Positions 1 to 5,792 of a stretch of DNA of 10,343 nt are shown one piece after another. The notes under the pieces were generated by a model, which saw nothing but the letters and a program-made list of their open reading frames with translations, was not told the origin of the DNA and ran no database searches. Position 1 is the stretch's first letter; each line of letters begins with the position of its first letter. Location of the stretch: NCBI GenBank assembly GCA_031257735.1, contig JAIROC010000275.1, positions 1 through 10,343 of the forward strand. The letters run 5' to 3'. Source of the DNA: Bacteroidales bacterium. Lineage in GTDB: Bacteria; Bacteroidota; Bacteroidia; Bacteroidales; WCHB1-69. The position numbers and the translations under genes were made by a program.

Positions 1-52
1 GTAGTGAAGCGCTTCTTAATCGAAAACACATTGACTGTTGGGGATTTCTTTG

Positions 53-100
53 CAGTTACGCTTCTTACAATGATGACGTTGATTGTTATGGAAATATTTT
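53..100 (-). repeat. Dispersed intergenic repeat, copy A
   Basis: Positions 61-100 align without gaps to 8463-8502 at 30 of 40 positions, sharing ACAATGA and the 11-mer CGTTGATTGTT at the same spacing. All ten differences are transitions. Read on the minus strand both copies resemble the widespread intergenic repeat that begins CGTCATTG and continues through a GAAG-rich stretch. The family resemblance is from memory; the match between the two copies is seen directly. Confidence 0.5.
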
Positions 101-103
101 TTA

Positions 104-307
104 TCCAGCCTTTTGAATACAAAATAATCTAACGTATAAAGTATATTTCTGCATAAAACTCCAAAAAATCCCCTTCAAAGTTAATATTTTATTGGACATT
201 TTATTACATGTTATCCATCTGAACTATTTTTTTGCAACATAACTATATCTATACTAATCATTTAAAAAAAATATTGATAGGAAAGTAAAAGATTTTTCCA
301 AAAAATG
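104..307. other. AT-rich stretch upstream of ahpC, no gene seen
   Basis: The window has no convincing gene before position 386. After the repeat at the left edge this stretch is AT-rich, with homopolymer runs and stops in all frames. No hairpin, operator or RNA gene was recognised here. The regulatory signals for ahpC begin at about 308. Confidence 0.5.
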
Positions 308-338
308 TTTGTTGGTATTTATAATTATTGTAATTTTG
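308..338 (+). promoter_or_regulatory. ahpC promoter, Bacteroidota type
   Basis: TTTG at 308-311 and TAATTTTG at 331-338 are separated by 19 nt. This fits the Bacteroidota housekeeping sigma consensus (TTTG at -33, TAnnTTTG at -7) exactly in both boxes. Transcription would start near 345 and give a leader of about 40 nt before the ATG at 386. The PerR-like operator overlaps the -7 box. Confidence 0.8.
319..333 (+). promoter_or_regulatory. PerR operator (Per box)
   Basis: TTATAATTATTGTAA matches the Bacillus Per-box consensus TTATAATnATTATAA at 13 of 14 fixed positions; the only mismatch is G for A at 330. It fills the spacer of the ahpC promoter and covers the first three bases of the -7 box, so a bound repressor would block the polymerase. 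A PerR-like protein is encoded at 2640-3056. Operator function is inferred. Confidence 0.72.
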
Positions 339-385
339 TAGCCATTACAAATCAAAATTAAATTAATAACTAAAACATTGAAAGT

Positions 386-952
386 ATGATACCTATCATT
401 AATTCAAACATTCCGGAATTTAAAGTAAACGCCTTTCATAATGGCGAGTTTAAAATTATATCCGATAAGGATGTAAAAGGTAAGTGGGGGATTCTCTTCT
501 TTTATCCCGCTGATTTCACGTTTGTATGTCCTACAGAATTGGAAGACATGGCAGACAATTATGGAAAATTTAAAGAACTTGGGGTTGAAGTATATTCAGT
601 AAGTACTGATACACATTTTGTACATAAGGCATGGCATGATACGTCAGAGAGTATCAAGAAAATACAATATCCCATGCTTGCCGATCCAACGGGAGCGCTT
701 TCCCGCGCATTGGGCGTCTATATCGAAGATGATGGCGTAACTTATCGTGGAACATTTCTTTTTAATCCCGAAGGTCAAATTAAATTATGCGAAATACATG
801 ATAACGGTATAGGGAGAAATGCAAGTGAATTGCTTCGTAAAGTAGAAGCTGCTCAATTTGTTGCAGCTCATCCTAATGAAGTTTGCCCCGCTAAATGGAA
901 AAAAGGTGACAAAACTTTGAAACCCGGTATTGATTTGGTTGGAAAAATCTAA
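386..952 (+). CDS. ahpC: Alkyl hydroperoxide reductase subunit C (2-Cys peroxiredoxin)
   Basis: Cytoplasmic peroxidase that reduces hydrogen peroxide, organic hydroperoxides and peroxynitrite, and is then re-reduced by AhpF. At 188 residues it has the usual AhpC length. The peroxidatic cysteine is Cys48 in the motif DFTFVCPTEL, and the resolving cysteine is Cys167 in NEVCPAKW; these correspond to Cys46 and Cys165 of E. coli. The thioredoxin-like fold is complete, and the C-terminal tail typical of the decamer-forming AhpC/Prx1 class is present. The ATG at 386 sits about 40 nt after the predicted transcription start. There is no clear Shine-Dalgarno, only an A-rich leader. It is probably repressed by PerR through the operator at 319-333, and is followed by a hairpin at 971-1000 that separates it from ahpF. 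Identification is very secure. Confidence 0.97.
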   Translation: MIPIINSNIPEFKVNAFHNGEFKIISDKDVKGKWGILFFYPADFTFVCPTELEDMADNYGKFKELGVEVYSVSTDTHFVHKAWHDTSESIKKIQYPMLADPTGALSRALGVYIEDDGVTYRGTFLFNPEGQIKLCEIHDNGIGRNASELLRKVEAAQFVAAHPNEVCPAKWKKGDKTLKPGIDLVGKI

Positions 953-970
953 TCGAAAATTGCTGAAGAA

Positions 971-1000
971 CGGAGTAAAATTAACATTTACTCCGTTTTT
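971..1000 (+). terminator. Intrinsic terminator or attenuator between ahpC and ahpF
   Basis: CGGAGTAAA at 971-979 pairs perfectly with TTTACTCCG at 987-995 around a 7-nt loop, followed at once by five T and then more T-rich sequence. This is a standard Rho-independent terminator shape, 19 nt after the ahpC stop. It may end most ahpC transcripts and let a fraction read into ahpF, so that AhpC is made in excess of its reductase. Confidence 0.8.
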
Positions 1001-1025
1001 TATTATTTCATAACTAAATCCTTAA

Positions 1026-1040
1026 AGATAATAATTATGT
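1026..1040 (+). promoter_or_regulatory. Weak Per-box-like palindrome over the ahpF start
   Basis: The 11-bp perfect palindrome ATAATAATTAT (1028-1038) matches the centre of the Per-box consensus at all ten fixed positions, but the two outer bases on each side do not match. It overlaps the ahpF start codon. In DNA this AT-rich such a core can arise by chance, and no promoter is clear beside it. Confidence 0.25.
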
Positions 1041-2590
1041 TAGACAATGCATTAAAAGAACAGGTAAAGTCAATTTTTTTAGGACTTTCATCAGTTTATA
1101 TGTTGGATGTTTTTGTATCCGATAAACATGAAAATCGTCAAGAATTGATTGAATTGCTGGAAGAAACTGCTTCCTGCTCACCTAAAATCGAAGTCCGTGT
1201 GAATAAAGGTAATGGATTGGAATTTTGTCTTTTAAAAGATGGGAAAATAACAGGAATAAAGTTTCGAATGATTCCCAATGGACATGAATTTTCTACCTTA
1301 CTTTTAGCCATTCTGAATTGCGATGGTAAAGGGAAAAATTTCCCGGATGAATTTATTCAAAATCGCGTGAAAGCGCTGAAAGGAAAAATCAATATAACAT
1401 CATATATCTCACTCACCTGTACCAATTGTCCTGATGTTGTTCAGGCTTTTAACTTGATGACAATATTCAATCCAAATATTTTTCATGAAATAGTAGATGG
1501 CAATATTAATCAAGAAGAAGTTAATAATCTTAAAATACAGGGTGTTCCTGCGATATTTGCCGATGGTGAATTTATACATTCAGGACGTGCAGGTTTCAGT
1601 GAACTGCTTGATAAACTCGAAAAAAAATACGGAACAGAACCCATAGAAATGAAGCATGAACCGAAAAACTATGATGTTTTGATTGTTGGCGCAGGTCCTG
1701 CTGGGACTTCTGCTGCAATATATTCGGCTCGTAAAGGGTTGAAAGTTGCCCTTATCGCTGAAAAAACGGGCGGTCAAATATTGGAAACGGTTGCGATTGA
1801 AAATTTCATTTCTATCCCACAAACCACAGGAAAACAGCTTGCCGACAATTTTAAAAATCATATTCAACAATATTCAATTGATACTTATGAAAACCGTATC
1901 GTTGAAAAAATAGAATTGAACGGTACAGATAAAATATTGCATTTGAAAGGCGGAGAAATATTTGTTTCCCATTCACTAATTATTGCAACAGGTGCAAGGT
2001 GGAAAAGATTAAACGTAGACGGAGAAGAAAAATACATCGGAAAAGGCGTGGCTTTTTGTCCACACTGTGATGGTCCGTTTTATAAGGGAAAACATGTAGC
2101 CGTGATAGGCGGTGGAAATTCCGGCGTTGAAGCAGCTATTGATTTATCCGGAATTTGTTCAAAAGTAACAGTTGTTGAATTTATGGACGAACTCAAAGCC
2201 GATAAAGTATTGCAGGAAAAACTCAAAAATCTATCCAATGTTGATGTTTTTCTCCATACACAAACTGTCGGATTAGTTGGAGATAATGAGAAAATAACCG
2301 GAATTAAAGTAAAAGACCGTCAAACAGATGAAGAGAAAGTAATAAACCTGAATGGTGTCTTTGTACAAATCGGTTTAATTCCAAACAGTTCTGTTTTCAA
2401 AGAAATTGTTTCTACGAATGAGGCAGGCGAGATTATAGTTGATAAATACTGTCGGACAAATGTTTCGGGTATTTATGCAGCCGGTGATGTTTCTTCTGTT
2501 CCTTACAAACAGATTGTTATATCTATTGGGGAGGGCGCTAAAGCTGCTTTATCGGCATTTGATGACAGAATCCATGACGTTATTAAATAG
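1037..2590 (+). CDS. ahpF: Alkyl hydroperoxide reductase subunit F (NADH:peroxiredoxin reductase)
   Basis: Flavoprotein that passes electrons from NAD(P)H through FAD and two disulfide centres to oxidised AhpC. Its 517 residues are close to the roughly 520 of E. coli AhpF. The N-terminal tandem thioredoxin-like domain (about 1-200) carries the CTNC redox pair (Cys128, Cys131) that reduces AhpC. The thioredoxin-reductase-like part follows: FAD-binding GAGPAG at 217-222, the CPHC centre (Cys341, Cys344), the NADH-binding GGGNSG at 358-363, and the second FAD motif near IYAAGDV at 479-485. All catalytic features are present. The ATG at 1037 gives a normal N-terminus. It lies downstream of ahpC past a terminator-like hairpin, and 49 nt before perR, so ahpF and perR are probably cotranscribed. 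Identification is very secure. Confidence 0.97.
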   Translation: MLDNALKEQVKSIFLGLSSVYMLDVFVSDKHENRQELIELLEETASCSPKIEVRVNKGNGLEFCLLKDGKITGIKFRMIPNGHEFSTLLLAILNCDGKGKNFPDEFIQNRVKALKGKINITSYISLTCTNCPDVVQAFNLMTIFNPNIFHEIVDGNINQEEVNNLKIQGVPAIFADGEFIHSGRAGFSELLDKLEKKYGTEPIEMKHEPKNYDVLIVGAGPAGTSAAIYSARKGLKVALIAEKTGGQILETVAIENFISIPQTTGKQLADNFKNHIQQYSIDTYENRIVEKIELNGTDKILHLKGGEIFVSHSLIIATGARWKRLNVDGEEKYIGKGVAFCPHCDGPFYKGKHVAVIGGGNSGVEAAIDLSGICSKVTVVEFMDELKADKVLQEKLKNLSNVDVFLHTQTVGLVGDNEKITGIKVKDRQTDEEKVINLNGVFVQIGLIPNSSVFKEIVSTNEAGEIIVDKYCRTNVSGIYAAGDVSSVPYKQIVISIGEGAKAALSAFDDRIHDVIK

Positions 2591-2639
2591 AATATTACTG
2601 ATAATCTTGAAGAAAGTATAAAATAACAATTGTATAAAC

Positions 2640-3056
2640 ATGAATGTTACAGAAGTTCACAGTCATTTAATCAGTCATAATATCAAGCCCTCTGTGCAAA
2701 GGGTTGCCATTATGCAATATCTCATGGAACATAAAACGCACCCTACAATAGATCAGATTTTTAATCATCTTCTTCCCCATATTCCTACCCTTTCCAAAAC
2801 AACAGTGTATAATACGCTGAAACTGTTTTATGATAAGAGAGCAGTGCTTGCCTTAACCATTGACGAAAAGAATGTTAGATACGACGCTGAAGTAACTGCT
2901 CATGCACATTTTAAATGTAAAAAATGTGGAAGTATACAGGATATTTGTTTAGAAGAGACGGATATACCTCCTTTTAAAGGGAGTAATAAACTTATCCTTG
3001 AAGATACTCAAGTATATTTTATGGGAATTTGTGAAAAATGTACATCGAATAATTAA
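2640..3056 (+). CDS. perR: Fur-family peroxide-sensing repressor, PerR type
   Basis: DNA-binding metalloregulator that represses peroxide-defence genes until iron-catalysed oxidation of its histidines releases it. It has 138 residues: a winged helix-turn-helix at about 1-80 (recognition region around LSKTTVYNTL) and a dimerisation and metal domain after it. Four cysteines in two CxxC pairs (93/96, 131/134) form the structural zinc site. The regulatory ligands of B. subtilis PerR (His37, Asp85, His91, His93, Asp104) are matched, each shifted by three, by His34, Asp82, His88, His90 and Asp101. An Asp at the last site is the usual PerR mark, where Fur has Glu. The gene lies 49 nt after ahpF with no terminator between them. 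A Per box upstream of ahpC supports the role. Zur or Fur is less likely given the ligand set. Confidence 0.88.
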   Translation: MNVTEVHSHLISHNIKPSVQRVAIMQYLMEHKTHPTIDQIFNHLLPHIPTLSKTTVYNTLKLFYDKRAVLALTIDEKNVRYDAEVTAHAHFKCKKCGSIQDICLEETDIPPFKGSNKLILEDTQVYFMGICEKCTSNN

Positions 3057-3249
3057 TAGAATAATCGCCATGCGGAAGATCAAGCAAAGAAGTAAATTTG
3101 AAACGACAGGTAAATTTTAAGTACAAATATAAATAAGATATTATGAATAAAATGTATAAATCTATTACTGAAATGTGTTATAATTACAGTACTATATATG
3201 CTTTACTTCTGGAAAAAATATTTGTATCAAATTAAAAAAAAATAGAAAT

Positions 3250-4449
3250 ATGGAAAATATATTACAAGATATGATAGCAACTTACAATCTCTTAGATTTT
3301 GGGTTCGGAAATTATTCCGAAGTAAAAAAACTATCTCCTATATTGAAATGGGCAGGAGGAAAAGAACAAGAATTGAAATATATTGTTCCGAATTTACCGT
3401 ATAATTTTGAAAATTATTACGAGCCTTTTGTTGGAAGTGGCGCTGTTTATACTGCTCTACAAGCAAAGAAATATTTTATAAATGACAAATCAGAGGAGTT
3501 AATAAATTTATATCAAAGCATAACAAACGGCAATCGAGAAACTTTTTTTAGAATAACAGATGAGATTATTCATAATTGGGATTCGCTAACTAATATAGCA
3601 CTTAAAAACAGTGATTTCTTTATTGAAATATACAAAAGTTACTCTTGCGATATAATTAGCGACAATAAACTCAAAAACATCATTTCTGAATTTATTTTAT
3701 CACGCATAGAGCAGTTTAATGGAATGTTTTCGACTATTTTTAACTTCAATATTGAAAACTTTATCACGGAAATTAAAATTAATCTTATTCGTAAAATTAA
3801 GCGAATGAAAGAATTAGAAAATACAAAAGGAAAATTACCTGATAATGATATTTCGGATAACATTGAAACGGCTTTGAAAAGCGCCTTTTATATGCACTTC
3901 CGATATATATACAACAATACAGAAAAATATAAAATCAATTCCGCATTTAAAGCAGCTGTTTTTCTGTTTATTAGAAATTTTGCATACAGTGGAATGTTCC
4001 GTTATAATACAAATGGTGATTTTAATGTGCCTTATGGTGGCATAGCCTACAATCGGAAAAACTTTTTGAAGAAAGTTGATTATTTGCGTACAAAGGAATT
4101 AAAATCTTTACTTGATAAAACAACTATTGAAAACAAAGATTTTGAAGAGTTTTTTTACGCTTATCAACCAACAAATAATGATTTCGTTTTTCTTGACCCG
4201 CCTTATGATAGCGAGTTTAGCACTTATGCAAAAAATGAATTTACTAAAAAAGATCAAATCAGATTGGCAAACTATTTAACTGATAAATGCCAAGCAAAAT
4301 GGTTAATGATAATCAAAAATACAAATTTCATTTTTGACTTATACGATAAAAAAGGACTAAATATCAGTTCATTCGATAAAACTTATTTGGTTAGTTTTAT
4401 GAATCGCAACAATAAAAATGTAAAACATTTACTGATAAAAAATTACTGA
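3250..4449 (+). CDS. D12-class DNA adenine N6-methyltransferase of a type II R-M system
   Basis: Transfers a methyl group from S-adenosylmethionine to N6 of adenine in a specific site, protecting it from the partner nuclease. The order of motifs is that of the D12 (alpha, Dam-like) class: KWAGGK at 33-38 (motif X), EPFVGSGAVY at 58-67 (motif I, AdoMet binding), a long target-recognition region in which RYNTNGDFNVPYGG (251-264) is typical of the family, and the catalytic DPPY at 316-319. At 399 residues it is longer than Dam (about 280), mostly through an enlarged region between about 90 and 230 rich in Lys, Ile and Asn. A 193-nt gap without a recognised gene separates it from perR. AATATTTG at 3217-3224 is one mismatch from a -7 box, but no -33 partner is clear. 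The next gene starts 1 nt after its stop. Target site unknown. Confidence 0.93.
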   Translation: MENILQDMIATYNLLDFGFGNYSEVKKLSPILKWAGGKEQELKYIVPNLPYNFENYYEPFVGSGAVYTALQAKKYFINDKSEELINLYQSITNGNRETFFRITDEIIHNWDSLTNIALKNSDFFIEIYKSYSCDIISDNKLKNIISEFILSRIEQFNGMFSTIFNFNIENFITEIKINLIRKIKRMKELENTKGKLPDNDISDNIETALKSAFYMHFRYIYNNTEKYKINSAFKAAVFLFIRNFAYSGMFRYNTNGDFNVPYGGIAYNRKNFLKKVDYLRTKELKSLLDKTTIENKDFEEFFYAYQPTNNDFVFLDPPYDSEFSTYAKNEFTKKDQIRLANYLTDKCQAKWLMIIKNTNFIFDLYDKKGLNISSFDKTYLVSFMNRNNKNVKHLLIKNY

Positions 4450-4450
4450 T

Positions 4451-5224
4451 ATGGAACAAAGAATAACAGAACCCGAGCTTATTTTACCATCATTATATTT
4501 AATGAGTTTGAATAATGGAATTATTACGACTTCTGAATTGATACAGAAACTTCGAAATATAATGAAACCAACAGGCGAAGATTTAAATATTTTGACAGGT
4601 CGCAATGACGATAAATTTTCTCAAAAAGTCAGAAATCTTATTGCTCATAGAACATTTGAGCGATTTGGCTATGCTGAATATAATACGGATACAGGTCAAA
4701 TTGACATAACAAATAATGGAAAGTTACATTTGCAGAACAATCAGGAGGTCTTGGAATACCTTTTAATAAACGACTTTACATATACAGACCTTACAGAAAA
4801 TTTACGCAAAGTTGAGAAAAATAAAAACAAGAAAAAGATAGAAACTTTTGATGAAAACATTATTATTCAAGAAGGAACTAAAAAATTAATGCAAGTTGCA
4901 ACATACAATCGTTCAATGATTTTGAGAAATTATGCTATTCAATATTTTACACATGATAATCGCATAAATTGTCATTGTTGTAACTTTAATTTTCAAGATT
5001 TTTATGGTGAACAAATAGGTGGCAATTTTATTGAGATACACCATACAAAGCCGATTTTTAAATACGAAGACGAGGATTTAGAACATACACTTGAACAAGC
5101 AATCGGAAATTTAACCCCTGTATGTTCAAACTGTCATAGAATGATACACAGAAATTGGAATAAACCTCTTGAAATACAAGCGCTGATAAAGAATATTAAT
5201 GCAAATGGAATTTTTGTGAGATAA
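4451..5224 (+). CDS. HNH-type restriction endonuclease with N-terminal winged-helix-like domain
   Basis: Probable restriction nuclease partner of the methylase just before it. The C-terminal part (about 170-235) is a clear HNH module: zinc cysteines CHCC at 174-177, the IEIHHTKP strand with His197/His198, Asn220 in NLTPVC, then CSNCHRMIH with Cys225, Cys228, His229 and His233. The first 110 residues (ILPSLYLMSLNNGIITTSEL onward) look like the Mrr-N-like winged helix found at the front of many restriction enzymes and likely contribute DNA binding. A lysine- and asparagine-rich linker (about 118-132) separates the two. Length is 257 residues. It starts 1 nt after the methylase stop, and 2 nt separate it from the broken methylase that follows, so translation is probably coupled. 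Active-site residues appear intact. Specificity cannot be read from sequence. Confidence 0.85.
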   Translation: MEQRITEPELILPSLYLMSLNNGIITTSELIQKLRNIMKPTGEDLNILTGRNDDKFSQKVRNLIAHRTFERFGYAEYNTDTGQIDITNNGKLHLQNNQEVLEYLLINDFTYTDLTENLRKVEKNKNKKKIETFDENIIIQEGTKKLMQVATYNRSMILRNYAIQYFTHDNRINCHCCNFNFQDFYGEQIGGNFIEIHHTKPIFKYEDEDLEHTLEQAIGNLTPVCSNCHRMIHRNWNKPLEIQALIKNINANGIFVR

Positions 5225-5226
5225 TT

Positions 5227-5443
5227 ATGATGAAAACCAACTTTCTTCTTCATTCCGACAATCTTATCGGATTAAATTTCCTTTTAACCAACGATTTTAG
5301 AGGTAAAATTGACTTAGTGTATATTGATCCGCCGTATGCTACAGGTGGCAATTTTACGATTACTAATGGTCGTGCTACTACAATCAGCAATTCAACCCGA
5401 TTTATTTTCGTCAGGAACAGCGTTTGACTTTTTGAATTTGTAA
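5227..5443 (+). pseudogene. Truncated second DNA methyltransferase (N4/N6 type), frameshifted
   Basis: The first 57 or so residues match the start of a DNA methylase of the N4/N6 (type III-like or beta) class: LLHSDNLIGLNFLL, then KIDLVYIDPPYATGGNF with the catalytic DPPY at residues 34-37, then a TNGRATTISNST stretch. The frame then ends at a TGA (5425-5427) after only 66 residues. The +1 frame continues with SGTAFDFLNL up to a TAA at 5441-5443, which resembles the segment expected next in the family (a GxxFLEFLRERL-like helix). This suggests a frameshift and then loss of the remaining C-terminal part, including the AdoMet-binding region. Full-length members usually exceed 250 residues. It cannot be active as encoded. 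It belongs to the R-M operon by spacing. That the continuation is homologous is judged from memory of the family. Confidence 0.75.
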
Positions 5444-5452
5444 ACACATTTG
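5423..5452 (+). promoter_or_regulatory. Possible yidD promoter inside the decayed methylase
   Basis: TTTG at 5423-5426 and CACATTTG at 5445-5452 (one mismatch to TAnnTTTG) are 18 nt apart, slightly short of the usual 19-20. Transcription would begin near 5458 and leave about 40 nt before the yidD ATG. A weak match; similar patterns occur by chance in this AT-rich DNA. Confidence 0.3.
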
Positions 5453-5498
5453 ACTAAAAAATGAAATATAGAATCAATAAAAATATTCTCAATCCATT

Positions 5499-5750
5499 AT
5501 GAAAATATTACAAACAGTATACAAATTCATTTCCTTGCCGTTAAAATATTTATTTCTATTGTTGATTTATGCTTATCAACGACTTATATCTCCTTTATTA
5601 CCTTCATCATGCAGATTTGTTCCGACATGTTCCGCTTATGGGATAGAGGCAATCAAAAAATATGGTCCCTTCAAAGGAGGATGGCTTACTTTAAAACGTA
5701 TTTTATCCTGTCATCCGTGGGGGAAGAGTGGATATGATCCTGTTCCGTAA
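5499..5750 (+). CDS. yidD: Membrane protein insertion efficiency factor YidD
   Basis: Small membrane-associated protein thought to help YidC insert inner-membrane proteins. Its 83 residues cover the whole family. A hydrophobic or amphipathic N-terminal segment (about 12-26) is followed by YQRLISPLLPSSCRFVPTCS and ending in CHPWGKSGYDPVP, both family signatures. The conserved cysteines Cys38, Cys44 and Cys71 are present. In many bacteria yidD lies in the rpmH-rnpA-yidC cluster; here it stands between a restriction-modification cassette and rnr, which converges on it 42 nt downstream. No terminator hairpin was found between the two. The start at 5499 gives the expected N-terminus. Confidence 0.94.
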   Translation: MKILQTVYKFISLPLKYLFLLLIYAYQRLISPLLPSSCRFVPTCSAYGIEAIKKYGPFKGGWLTLKRILSCHPWGKSGYDPVP

Positions 5751-5763
5751 TCATATATTTCTC

Positions 5764-5783
5764 TAAAGGAGATTAAAGGAGAT
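5764..5783 (+). repeat. 10-bp tandem duplication between yidD and rnr
   Basis: TAAAGGAGAT occurs twice in direct succession (5764-5773 and 5774-5783), followed by a related GGAAGGA. It lies in the 42-nt space between the convergent ends of yidD and rnr. Probably a slippage duplication, with no known role. Confidence 0.6.
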
Positions 5784-5792
5784 GGAAGGATT

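Noticed and set aside
1..132. Frame open from the left edge to a TAA at 130-132, giving a hydrophobic 43-residue C-terminal end
   Set aside because: It overlaps the dispersed repeat copy A, has no recognisable motif, and the equivalent frame of copy B is also open for about 29 codons, so the openness seems a property of the repeat. A true gene end cannot be excluded without the sequence to the left.
2626..2633. ACAATTGT palindrome just before perR
   Set aside because: Eight bases, no match to the Per box, and expected by chance at this base composition.
3178..3192. TTATAAT half of a Per box upstream of the methylase
   Set aside because: Only the left half fits; the right half has four mismatches, and the region is very AT-rich.
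3217..3224. AATATTTG as a -7 box for the R-M operon
   Set aside because: One mismatch and no TTG/TTTG at the proper distance upstream; mentioned only in the methylase entry.
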